The notes beneath the pieces were generated by a model. The model was not told the DNA's origin. It did no database searches and worked only from the letters and a program-made list of their open reading frames with translations. Below are positions 1 through 6,967 of a DNA stretch of 33,683 bases, one piece after another. The stretch is taken from the NCBI GenBank assembly GCA_022841245.1, contig JALHRW010000033.1, positions 1 to 33,683 of the forward strand. Reading direction: 5' to 3'. The DNA comes from Planctomycetota bacterium. Lineage in GTDB: Bacteria > Planctomycetota > UBA11346. Made by a program: the position numbers and the translations under genes. Each line of letters begins with the position of its first letter. The stretch's first letter is position 1.

Positions 1-2
1 CG

Positions 3-575
3 GCATGCGCACCGCTCGCCTGGCCGGCCCGGCGCCTCGCGCTGCTCGGGGCGATGGCGGATGGCAAGCTGGCACGGCGCTGGCGGATCTCGCGCGCCGC
101 TGTGCAGGCCAAGCGCCTTGAACTCGGCCGGCCGGCCAGCGATGGACGGGTGACCACCGTGTTCCTGTCGCCGGCGGTGCGCAGCCAGCTCGGCCGGCAC
201 AGCGACGCGGTGCTGGCGGCGCGCTATCGCATCAGCGTGACGGCGGTGCGCCTCGCCCGTCGCCGGGCTGGCATCGCCGGTAGTCGACGGGCACGGCCGG
301 TGGTGTGGACAGCGCAGATGATCGCCGACCTCGCGACCCTGCCGACTGGCGCGTTCTGTCGCACGTATGCCGTGTCGAACCGCACCGTCGCGCTCAAGCG
401 CAGTGAGCTGGGCTGCGCCGCCCCGCGCCGCACACGGCGCTCGCGTTGGACTCCGCAGATGCTCGCTCAGCTGGGTTCAGCCAGCGACCGCGCACTGGCG
501 GCGGCGTGGGGCATGCGCGAGGACACTGTGCGCAAGCGTCGCGCCCGGCTCGGCATCGCAGTCTGGCGAGGGTGA
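3..575 (+). CDS. Protein of four tandem HTH-like repeats (5' end outside window)
   Basis: The reading frame is open from the first bases of the window. The ATG at 54 falls inside a repeat unit, so the true start must lie upstream. Four units of 47-48 residues follow one another, beginning with an aromatic residue at bases 21 (W), 162 (F), 306 (W) and 447 (W). Each follows the pattern aromatic, then LG or a variant, then D..LA...W/Y.IS, then V..R...LG/GI. The first and last units agree at W, L, A, LG, D, LA and W at identical spacing. Each unit looks like a short helix-turn-helix, with basic residues in the last helix, so sequence-specific DNA binding is likely by inference. I do not recognise a named family. 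It lies upstream of an iteron-like array and a Rep gene, so a role in replicon control is possible but unproven. Confidence 0.6.
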   Translation, partial: ACAPLAWPARRLALLGAMADGKLARRWRISRAAVQAKRLELGRPASDGRVTTVFLSPAVRSQLGRHSDAVLAARYRISVTAVRLARRRAGIAGSRRARPVVWTAQMIADLATLPTGAFCRTYAVSNRTVALKRSELGCAAPRRTRRSRWTPQMLAQLGSASDRALAAAWGMREDTVRKRRARLGIAVWRG

Positions 576-1013
576 GCACCCTCCAGCGACGGCGCGGGCC
601 CCTGCGCAACACCAACGCTAATGTCCATATATAAAAACAGATTTTAGCCGTAGCTACAACACAACTCGTTATTCGCGCAACAAAGGCCCATCGCACAATC
701 AAGGCCATTGTCGCATAACCACCCAACCAGTGCCACCGGACACAGTCCCGACTTCTCGACTCGACGGATCTGCTCGACTAGCCGCTATCGTTAGCCCGGA
801 TCTCCATGTCCCTCATGGAGCATTCTTGGCTTTTCGACGGAGCCGGTCAGTGTGCGCGACTGTCTTCCTTCCATGATTCTATGACTCTCGTGCTGCGCGG
901 CCCGAGCGACAGATTGACGCGCTTTCAGAAACCGAGCCCGAGGCTTCTACCTCTGACTCCTCATTCACGAGCTCGACGATGAGGTTAACCGACTTGGCGA
1001 TGAAGGTGCCGTA

Positions 1014-1169
1014 ATGGAACTACGGGTCAGCTTGCTCACTTTCGTGCTCTGCTCTGCTCTGTTGCAGCCCTCCCTCACACATATTGGCCCCCAGCCTCCA
1101 GTCTTGGTGGTGGAGGGTGTTGCTGGTGTTACCGTGTTGTCCTTCCCTGCGCTCCTAACCATTGAGTAA
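1014..1169 (+). CDS. Possible small ORF with hydrophobic N-terminus
   Basis: An ATG at 1014 opens a 51-codon frame ending in TAA at 1167. It is preceded by AAGG about eight bases upstream, which could act as a weak ribosome binding site. The product begins MELRVSLLTFVLCSALL, resembling a short signal or membrane segment, and the remainder is hydrophobic and low in charge. I recognise no family. It lies in the intergenic stretch before the iteron-like repeats and may be a chance frame. Confidence 0.2.
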   Translation: MELRVSLLTFVLCSALLQPSLTHIGPQPPVLVVEGVAGVTVLSFPALLTIE

Positions 1170-1191
1170 TTCTAGCTTTACACTCCCGCAC

Positions 1192-1403
1192 GGGATTTCT
1201 AGGGATCCCGTTGGCATAGCCGAGACGGGACGAGCGGCGGGCCTTCGACGTTTGAGGATTTTTCGGGATAGTATAGGATTCTCCTAGTAGCTAAAGGATT
1301 TATAGAGACATGATTGATGAAGCCGTAATTGGGATTTATGAGGATGTAATGGGATTTCTAGAGACGCTACTGTGAGGGATTTTGATGCCTGCCATGGGAT
1401 CTC
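1192..1403 (+). repeat. GGGATTT-core iteron-like direct repeats
   Basis: Copies of (G/A)GGATT or close variants, all on the same strand, begin near 1192, 1255, 1275, 1295, 1331, 1351, 1376 and 1396. The intervals from 1255 onward are about 20, 20, 36, 20, 25 and 20 bases, so most copies are two helical turns apart. Two copies (1295 and 1351) share a longer match, GGATTTNTAGAGAC. The block is AT-rich and ends just before the start of the Rep-like gene. Same-strand repeats phased at 20-22 bp beside a Rep gene are the hallmark of iteron-controlled plasmid origins. Binding by this Rep is inferred. Confidence 0.6.
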
Positions 1404-1439
1404 TTTGCTTTGTATGGTCAAATTGCTACGGTCCCGCGC

Positions 1440-3095
1440 ATGACGCCGGACGGCGAAGTCAGCGTTCAACCAGCAGCGCCATTTGCGCCGCCTATAACCA
1501 CGTCAGTCCTGCATCAGCGTCTCGCCGAATTGACGCCGGTGCGTCAGGCGCGCTCGGCGCAGGGCGATGTGGTGGTGGTGGCCCGCCGCGTCCTGCTGCA
1601 ATCGCCGATCTGGTTCCATTCGCGTCTTGCCGGCAAGCACGCTTTCACTGGTTGGGTGTGGGACGAAGGCCACGGCGTGCGGCGTGGCATCTCGACCTTC
1701 AATTCCGAACCGCTTGCCGGCCGACCCGGGGTCGGCAAGCAGGTTCTCGCCACTGGCGGCCTACTCCGCTTCATCGATCTCGACCTCCTCCTGGCACTGG
1801 CCTATCACTGGCAGGAGACAGGCGAGACGATGATCGATGTCGATCAGGAGACGGTGTTGTCGTGGATCGGCTACCCGCGATTGGAAGTGCCGCCGTATTT
1901 CGAACTGCGCGCCGCGGTGACGCGCATCCAGGCGACCCAGCTGCGCCTCTTCGAGGAGCGCTCCGGCGCTCCGGTCGACATGCGCATCCTGCCGCCGCTG
2001 CTGGTCGAGCCGACCCCCTACAAGGACGGTCGGCGCAATCGCCTGCGCGCCCATCTCGGCGATGGGTGGCTGAGCGAGCTCCGTCGCGAAAACCAGACCA
2101 TTTCGCTGCGCAGCTACCTGCCGCTGGTGCGCCGCATCCGCGAGGCCGACCAGCTGGCGCGCAGCACCGGCACACCGGGCCTACCCGACGCGGCGCGATT
2201 GATCCTGCTGTTCCTCGATGCTTTCCGTACACCGCAGGACGTCACGGTGGTGAAGCTGCCGTGGCTGCATGAGCGCTACGGCGATCGCAAGGTGTCGATC
2301 CCCGACCTGGTGCGCGAGCCCGCCGCGGCGCTGGTCAGCGGAGCGCTCGCCCAGGCCGAGCCCAGCCTCGGTGGCTTCCCCGGCCTGCCCGATCCGCCGA
2401 CCTCGCAGCGCTTCCGCTACCTCGACCCCCTGCATCAGCAGGGTTTGCTGCGCCGTGCCCTCGATCTGCTCGGCGCATGTCAGATCATCACCGGCTACGA
2501 GGCCCACGGCGACCGCCTCGAGGTGCGCTGGCAGGATCCCGCGCGCCTGCCGGTGCCGACGATCGCGCAGCGCTCGATGCGCCAGGCGAAGATCTTCCAT
2601 GTCGATAAACTGACCGGTGCGGTCTCATCGCTCGAGGTGGAGCGCCTGCCCAGCGCAGCGGAGGCGCAGGAAGACGTTCGGCCCACCCTGCCCGTTCCGC
2701 AGCCCGTACCGGCCGAGCCGCCGGCCGAACTGACGGCGGATGCCGTCCCCCCTGCACGCCTGGGCGATCTGCTGCGTACCCTGATCCGCCAGTACTGTCC
2801 GCTCAAACCCGTGCAGATCGCCGGCCTGCAGGCCGCCGGTTGGAGCGACGCGCGGCTGGCGGCGCTGATCGCCACGGCGCTCTACCACCACGAGGTCACC
2901 CCCCTGCCGGGCTCGCACGAACGGGTCAAGCTGCCGACCCGCTTCATCGTCAGCCGCCTGCAATCGGATGCCCCGGAGTCGTGGTCGACCTCCGGCATGG
3001 AGCAGCAGGGCTTCGCGCCCGAGACGGTGAAGGCGTGGTGCGCCGCGCCCGGTGGCCTGTGGGAGCGTTTGCGTCGGCGCCGAGGTGGCGCGTGA
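1440..3095 (+). CDS. Plasmid-type replication initiator (Rep/RepA-like winged-helix protein)
   Basis: The product is about 551 residues. The ATG at 1440 was chosen as start. A TTG at 1410 is in frame and directly follows the last iteron-like repeat; neither has a clear ribosome binding site. The N-terminal half contains LLRFIDLDLLLALAYHWQE, then a helix ending WIGYP, then YFELRAAVTRIQATQLRLFEE. This helix order resembles the winged-helix N-domain of RepA/TrfA-like iteron-binding initiators. A proline-rich linker near residues 415-435 precedes a C-terminal domain of about 110 residues. I see no Walker A motif or primase/helicase signature, so it would act by origin binding and melting. The adjacent iteron-like array is the main support. 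It overlaps the next gene by GTGA, implying translational coupling. Exact subfamily is unsure. Confidence 0.6.
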   Translation: MTPDGEVSVQPAAPFAPPITTSVLHQRLAELTPVRQARSAQGDVVVVARRVLLQSPIWFHSRLAGKHAFTGWVWDEGHGVRRGISTFNSEPLAGRPGVGKQVLATGGLLRFIDLDLLLALAYHWQETGETMIDVDQETVLSWIGYPRLEVPPYFELRAAVTRIQATQLRLFEERSGAPVDMRILPPLLVEPTPYKDGRRNRLRAHLGDGWLSELRRENQTISLRSYLPLVRRIREADQLARSTGTPGLPDAARLILLFLDAFRTPQDVTVVKLPWLHERYGDRKVSIPDLVREPAAALVSGALAQAEPSLGGFPGLPDPPTSQRFRYLDPLHQQGLLRRALDLLGACQIITGYEAHGDRLEVRWQDPARLPVPTIAQRSMRQAKIFHVDKLTGAVSSLEVERLPSAAEAQEDVRPTLPVPQPVPAEPPAELTADAVPPARLGDLLRTLIRQYCPLKPVQIAGLQAAGWSDARLAALIATALYHHEVTPLPGSHERVKLPTRFIVSRLQSDAPESWSTSGMEQQGFAPETVKAWCAAPGGLWERLRRRRGGA

Positions 3096-3754
3096 GGGCG
3101 CGCACCCGTGCGCCTGGCCGGCTCAGCCTGGGTCAGTTCGAGCGCTGGCTGGCGACGCCGGCGGCGCAGGCCTGCGTCCATCGTCGTGGTCGGCCCGGCA
3201 CCGGCGAGCGTCCGTTGGTCGCCGAAGCGGCGCGCTGCTTCCAGGTCGATCGCCGGACCATCGAACGCGCGCTGGTCCGCCTCGCCCGGCGTCGCCGGAT
3301 GCTTGCTGAGCATCAACCGGTCGATGCGCCGACCGCGGCGCTGCTGCTTGAGGCGGCGAAAAGCTTCGTCGTCGGCGATAATGCGACATCGCAACCGTCG
3401 CAAATGCGACAGCCTTTGGAGCATGGCTCGCAACAGGCGAATTCCGCGGAAAAAACCGCATCTTCACCCCCCTCTCGCGCAGCAATGATTGACGCTGTGC
3501 GTGCATTATGTCATGCAGGGTTATTGCGTGCAGAGGATCTGCAGCCCGTCCAGAATCGTACATTGGACGAGCAATTGAATGCGGTTGGACTGCATGCGCC
3601 CGTCCAATCCGCGCCGTCCAAAGTGGTCAACGTGCTGGATGCATCCATTGCAGCGCTGCTGGATGCAGTGGACGCCGTCCAATCGCAGCTGCCGTCCAAT
3701 CACCCCGTCCAACCCCACCTCGATGCCGTCCGCACGGCATTCACCGCGCCTTAA
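3092..3754 (+). CDS. HTH protein translationally coupled to Rep
   Basis: GTG at 3092 overlaps the TGA of the Rep gene (GTGA), giving a product of about 220 residues. The first half is very basic and holds a likely helix-turn-helix: LVAEAARCFQVDRRTIERAL, followed by VRLARRRRMLAE. The second half, from about residue 145, is less basic with alternating short helices, and its DNA carries seven exact GTCCAA/TTGGAC copies. Coupling to rep suggests a copy-number or partition accessory factor that may bind either repeat family. I do not recognise a named family. The gene meets the minus-strand gene tail to tail, and the two stop codons share bases 3752-3753. Confidence 0.5.
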   Translation: MRARTRAPGRLSLGQFERWLATPAAQACVHRRGRPGTGERPLVAEAARCFQVDRRTIERALVRLARRRRMLAEHQPVDAPTAALLLEAAKSFVVGDNATSQPSQMRQPLEHGSQQANSAEKTASSPPSRAAMIDAVRALCHAGLLRAEDLQPVQNRTLDEQLNAVGLHAPVQSAPSKVVNVLDASIAALLDAVDAVQSQLPSNHPVQPHLDAVRTAFTAP

Positions 3755-4345
3755 GCAGCATGCGCCTCTTCGTCCAACACCACGACCAGTTCACGCGACA
3801 GCCGACGGTACCGTCGTGGTGCCAGACCGCAGGTCGCAACGACCCCCTCACGCGAGGCGCATACCGCCTCATGGCAGCGAATCGCAGCGTCAACCAGCCA
3901 GCTGAGCGCAATCTCGGGATGGTTCGCGCACCACGCCATGCAGTGTTCCACCACGGCAGCTTCGACGCGCCAGGAACATACCCTGGTGCGGTCGCGGGGT
4001 TGGTCAGCCCGTCCAATCGCCGTCTGGACCACGATGGACAGGATGGTGTGCTCTGGTTGGTCCAACAGGTGTCCAACAGCTCGGGCAACCACATCGCCAA
4101 TCCGTCCAGGAGAGTCCAATTGGACCAGGCGCTGCAGCCGGAGCGTGCTCGACCAGGGCAAGCGCAGCGACCAACGGACGGCAGGTGTGGCCATGCCCTG
4201 TCCATACTGGACGGCTTACGCGCGTCAACTAGATTCGCCCAGTATACGCAACGACTTACGTTCTGTCCAAACCCCGTTAGTTGGACGACGACCACGACCA
4301 ATGTGGACGACGCCGGCGACCAATCGCCCGCCCATATGCTTGGAC
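3563..4345. repeat. Dispersed GTCCAA/TTGGAC motif array
   Basis: Sixteen exact copies occur in about 780 bases. GTCCAA starts at 3602, 3616, 3677, 3694, 3707, 3772, 4011, 4060, 4071, 4114 and 4265; TTGGAC starts at 3563, 3585, 4120, 4281 and 4340. Fewer than one would be expected by chance. Many extend to CCGTCCAAT. Two copies join into a perfect palindrome, GTCCAATTGGAC, at 4114-4125. Near-matches (CTGGAC, GTGGAC, GTCCAG) lie between them. Copies sit in two convergent genes and in non-coding DNA. Within each gene they fall in different reading frames (for example encoding VQ at 3602 but SK at 3617), so they are maintained as DNA rather than as peptide. A binding array such as a centromere is the likeliest reading. 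Confidence 0.65.
3751..4194 (-). CDS. Hypothetical protein in the replicon module
   Basis: An ATG at 4194 opens a 147-residue frame on the minus strand. Its composition is protein-like: GC-rich third positions, amphipathic helices such as IGDVVARAVGHLLDQ and VVEHCMAWCANHPEIALSWL, and few prolines. The opposite strand also has a long frame here, but that one is rich in Arg, Pro, His and Gln with little hydrophobic patterning, so I prefer this one. It contains five or more cysteines without an obvious metal-binding spacing. I recognise no family. It overlaps the GTCCAA array, converges on the HTH gene, and is divergent from the membrane coiled-coil gene with about 196 bases between their starts. 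Confidence 0.4.
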   Translation of the reverse strand: MATPAVRWSLRLPWSSTLRLQRLVQLDSPGRIGDVVARAVGHLLDQPEHTILSIVVQTAIGRADQPRDRTRVCSWRVEAAVVEHCMAWCANHPEIALSWLVDAAIRCHEAVCASREGVVATCGLAPRRYRRLSRELVVVLDEEAHAA

Positions 4346-4390
4346 AGCCCCATTTGCACGCATCTACTGACCAATCCTACGGATCTGGAC
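4195..4390. promoter_or_regulatory. Divergent intergenic region with TTGGAC sites
   Basis: This separates the minus-strand 147-residue gene from the plus-strand membrane coiled-coil gene. It carries exact motif copies at 4265, 4281 and 4340, plus near-matches including CTGGAC directly before the ATG at 4391. Sites this close to two divergent starts could autoregulate both genes. No confident -10/-35 pair was identified. Confidence 0.35.
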
Positions 4391-5251
4391 ATGCCTGAGA
4401 CTCCATCCCCACCCCCAGGCCGCCCACTTGGTGAGTTCAAAGCTCGCCTCAACCGGGACATCGCCTTTACCATCATCGATGAGCAGGTCCGGGCGGGTAT
4501 CGACCAGGCCCAGCTCACCGGCCGCGGCCTGGCCAAGCAATATGGTTTCGGCTCGCCGCAGACCTGGGTGACGCATCTCAAGGATTGGCGTCAGCAGCAG
4601 GGTTTCGCCACCGCCGTCGAGGAGGGGGTGCGTGAAGCCGAGACCGCAGAGCCGGAGACCCCAGCCGAACCGCCGCATGAAGAGGGGGACGGCACCGCCC
4701 GCTATGGCGTGATCAGTCGCAGCGAATTCCTCCAGCATCAGGAGATGTGGAATCGTCTCCTCGCCGAGCGCGAGGGGGCCCACGCCGAGCGGCTCAAGGT
4801 CGCCCGCCTGGAGGGCGAGAACGCCGGTCGCGCGAGCGGTCGCGACGAGGGCCACGCCCTGGCCGAAGCACGTGAGCGGACGCTTGAGGAGCGCGCCCGA
4901 CGCGAACGTCTCGAGGGCGAGCGCGAGGGCGCGCAACGCGCGCAGCAGGAGCTGGCCCAGCGCTTGCGCGGCGAGCGTCGTCTGCTGGTGACGCTGGCCT
5001 TCATCCTCGGCCTACCGCTCGGCGCCCTGGCCGGCGGAGCCGCGCTGTGGTGGCGCCTTTCGCCCAAGGAACCAACCGTGCCGGCGGTGCCGACGCAACC
5101 CGTCACCCCGACCGACACGCCGCCCGATATTCAAGCCACGCCCATCCCTCCCACGCCAATTCCGGCAGAACCAGCCCCGGCCGTTCCGGCGGAACCGGTG
5201 CCGGCGACTCCGGCGCCCGCACCGGAGGGGGGCGCGAAGCCGCAGCCATAG
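4391..5251 (+). CDS. Membrane-anchored coiled-coil protein with N-terminal HTH-like region
   Basis: ATG at 4391 gives 286 residues. Residues about 15-65 are helical and include LTGRGLAKQYGFGSPQTWV, which could be a helix-turn-helix. Residues about 105-195 are a heptad-like, strongly charged coiled coil (repeated E/R/A/L, as in LAEARERTLEERARRERLE). One membrane segment, LLVTLAFILGLPLGALAGG, lies near residues 198-217. The last 65 residues are a Pro/Ala/Thr-rich tail. Arginines before the membrane segment and few charges after it predict N-terminus inside, tail outside. I recognise no named family. With DNA-binding sites just upstream, a protein linking DNA to the membrane is an attractive inference, but it could equally be an envelope protein such as a TonB-like or mating-related factor. 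Confidence 0.5.
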   Translation: MPETPSPPPGRPLGEFKARLNRDIAFTIIDEQVRAGIDQAQLTGRGLAKQYGFGSPQTWVTHLKDWRQQQGFATAVEEGVREAETAEPETPAEPPHEEGDGTARYGVISRSEFLQHQEMWNRLLAEREGAHAERLKVARLEGENAGRASGRDEGHALAEARERTLEERARRERLEGEREGAQRAQQELAQRLRGERRLLVTLAFILGLPLGALAGGAALWWRLSPKEPTVPAVPTQPVTPTDTPPDIQATPIPPTPIPAEPAPAVPAEPVPATPAPAPEGGAKPQP

Positions 5252-5377
5252 CGGTGCAGGCCGGTTAGCCGACCGCGCCTCTCCATTCTTGAGGCGTACA
5301 GCCTGCACCCGGCGGAAGACGCGGTTGCAGTGCGCCAGCGCGCGATGCCGCAAGCTGCCCGCGCTGCGGCGCAGTCC

Positions 5378-5441
5378 GCTGTTGTGGGAATTCAGCCTGC
5401 CCGCCGACGCGACCGGCGAGCTGACGGTGCAGGCGGGCTGA
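5378..5441 (+). pseudogene. Possible 3' remnant of a decayed gene
   Basis: A short frame ending in TGA reads LLWEFSLPADATGELTVQAG. It resembles the tail of a real secreted or enzymatic protein, but no credible gene continues upstream in that frame. It lies between the Rep module and the HAD gene. This may be a remnant cut by insertion of the module, or chance. Confidence 0.2.
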
Positions 5442-5443
5442 GC

Positions 5444-6295
5444 CTAATACCCGCCAGTCAGGACCAGGCTGTCCCGATGGCTGTCGCGTTCCGTCCCGCG
5501 CATGGGATCGAGCAGGATGGAGCCGTCGGCATCGAGGTGCTTGGCGAGCGTGCCGACGGATTCGACCACGTAGTCGGGGAGGAACGGCGAGAGCTTCACC
5601 TCCTCGATGAGCGTTCCTCCCGACAGGACCAGCACGGTCTGGTAGCCCATCTGCACGCCCCCGAGGATGTCCGTGTCCAGGGTGTCGCCGACCATGATGA
5701 TCTGCGCGGTGCGCAGGCCGAGCTCCTTGCGTGCCAGGCGCATGGTGATGGGGCTCGGCTTGCCGATCCCGAGGGCGACCCGGCCGCTGGCGCGTTCGAG
5801 CATGGCAATGATGGCGCCGGTGCCGGGTCGCGGGCCGTGCGCCGTGGGACAGTTCGGATCAAGATTGGTTGCGATGAGCTTCGCGCCATTCGCCAGGTGT
5901 CGGGTCGCCTGCTCGAGGACCTCGAAGCTGACCGTGCGGCCTTCGCCGACCACCACATAGTCGGGGTCCTTGTCGGTAATCCCGATCCCGAAGTGGTTCA
6001 GGGCGGAGAGCAGACCGCCTTCGCCGATCACGAAGGCGGTCGGATTCGGCTTCTGGGATCGCAGAAACCGCGCCGTGGCGATCGAGCAGGTGAAGACGTG
6101 GCGCTCCTCGATGTCGAGGAAGCCCATGCGCCGCAGCTTGATCACGATATCCAGCCTGGTGCGCTGGGAATTGTTGGTGAGGAAGAGGAAGGGGACATGT
6201 CGCGCCTGCAGCGCCGAGACGAATTCGATGGCGCCGGCGACGACGTGCTCGCCGCGATAGATGACGCCGTCCATGTCGATGAGGTAACCGTTCAT
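5444..6295 (-). CDS. HAD superfamily phosphatase, NagD-like (class IIA)
   Basis: The product is 283 residues, normal for HAD-IIA enzymes. All four HAD motifs are visible: D7-M-D9-G-V (nucleophile and acid/base aspartates), T40-N-N-S43, K179 in GIGKPSP, and VGDTLDTDI with D204 and D209 for Mg2+. The long insert between motifs II and III is the class IIA cap. The family dephosphorylates small phosphometabolites such as sugar phosphates, nucleotides, glycerol phosphate or 4-nitrophenyl phosphate in the cytoplasm; the substrate cannot be read from sequence. It lies 42 bases after a small membrane protein on the same strand, so the two may be co-transcribed. No strong ribosome binding site is visible. 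Confidence 0.9.
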   Translation of the reverse strand: MNGYLIDMDGVIYRGEHVVAGAIEFVSALQARHVPFLFLTNNSQRTRLDIVIKLRRMGFLDIEERHVFTCSIATARFLRSQKPNPTAFVIGEGGLLSALNHFGIGITDKDPDYVVVGEGRTVSFEVLEQATRHLANGAKLIATNLDPNCPTAHGPRPGTGAIIAMLERASGRVALGIGKPSPITMRLARKELGLRTAQIIMVGDTLDTDILGGVQMGYQTVLVLSGGTLIEEVKLSPFLPDYVVESVGTLAKHLDADGSILLDPMRGTERDSHRDSLVLTGGY

Positions 6296-6337
6296 TGCTG
6301 TTCTATTCTCGTAGTAGGGGTGCCGGATGCCTGCGGG

Positions 6338-6862
6338 TCAGCGCAGGGTGTGCATCGCGGTCGCCAGGGGGGGGATTGCTGCGAGCATCGCTCGGGCCGA
6401 TACCGTCGCCACGAATGTCCGACGGGTGAGCGTCCACAGCAGGAGCAGGATGCCCGCCAGGACCAGCGGCACCACATACAGCCAGATCGCCAGTCCGTAG
6501 GCGGCATGCAGCAATGGCAGGCACATCATCGCAAGGCAGAGGACCATGCCGGTGGCCAGCTCCTGCAGTGGCCATCCAGGCGTGTCCTGCCGCACGGCAT
6601 GAATGATCCCGCAGCACAGCAGACCGGTGCTGATGGCCACCGTCCATCCCGGGTAGGCAGACGCAGGGATCATCGCTGCCATCGCGGTCGCGGCGGCGAG
6701 GCCCAGCACCCCGTGCACATGGCTGGCGATGAGGGTTCCACGCCTGCTGTCGATACGCGCGATGGCCAGGTCGCTGCCGTTCATCCCGATCTGCGCGGAT
6801 GGCGACGCGGCAGCAGAGTCGCATGCAGCCGGATCGGTCTCGGTTTGTATAGTCTGGATCAT
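6338..6862 (-). CDS. Small multi-pass membrane protein of unknown function
   Basis: The frame codes for 174 residues from ATG at 6862. An internal ATG at 6784 would give 148 residues and start nearer the first membrane segment. Four hydrophobic stretches are clear: ASHVHGVLGLAAATAMAAMI, a segment around GWTVAISTGLLCCGII, ATGMVLCLAMMCLPLLHAAY and WLYVVPLVLAGILLLLW. The N-terminal 40 residues are hydrophilic. No catalytic or transport motif is recognised. It is upstream of the HAD phosphatase on the same strand. Conservation would be needed to assign a role. Confidence 0.6.
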   Translation of the reverse strand: MIQTIQTETDPAACDSAAASPSAQIGMNGSDLAIARIDSRRGTLIASHVHGVLGLAAATAMAAMIPASAYPGWTVAISTGLLCCGIIHAVRQDTPGWPLQELATGMVLCLAMMCLPLLHAAYGLAIWLYVVPLVLAGILLLLWTLTRRTFVATVSARAMLAAIPPLATAMHTLR

Positions 6863-6967
6863 ATGCGTATGATCTGCGAAGTCGAGCGTGTAAACAGAGG
6901 TTTTTTCGTTTATTCGTGCAACACGCTCTACGAAACGAGCGACATGACGGGCTGACCCCGTCGCGCT

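Larger units (their letters stand above)
576..1439. other. Non-coding stretch, candidate replication origin region
   Basis: This is a gap of more than 800 bases with no convincing long gene. Its first part (about 620-660) is AT-rich. A small perfect hairpin with a 7-bp stem lies at 802-820 (CTCCATG/CATGGAG). The last 200 bases become AT-rich and carry the GGGATTT direct repeats listed separately. I saw no clear DnaA box (TTATCCACA type). Position, base composition and repeats together suggest an iteron-type plasmid origin controlled by the Rep gene just downstream. Confidence 0.45.

Noticed and set aside
802-820. Hairpin CTCCATG/CATGGAG as a terminator for the HTH-repeat gene
   Set aside because: It lies over 220 bases after the stop and has no T-run, so terminator function is not supported.
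965-1162. 65-residue minus-strand frame before the iterons
   Set aside because: Low-complexity Ser/Thr-rich text with no ribosome binding site or recognisable feature.
1284-1469. 61-residue minus-strand frame over the iterons
   Set aside because: It is explained by the DNA repeats themselves and overlaps the Rep start.
3508-4398. 296-residue plus-strand frame across the motif array
   Set aside because: It overlaps the HTH gene in another frame and lacks protein-like patterning; the minus-strand 147-residue frame is a better candidate.
5330-6955. 541-residue plus-strand frame
   Set aside because: It is antisense to the NagD-like HAD gene, which has all catalytic motifs. Its composition (Arg, His, Gln, Gly, Asp) is typical of a high-GC antisense shadow.
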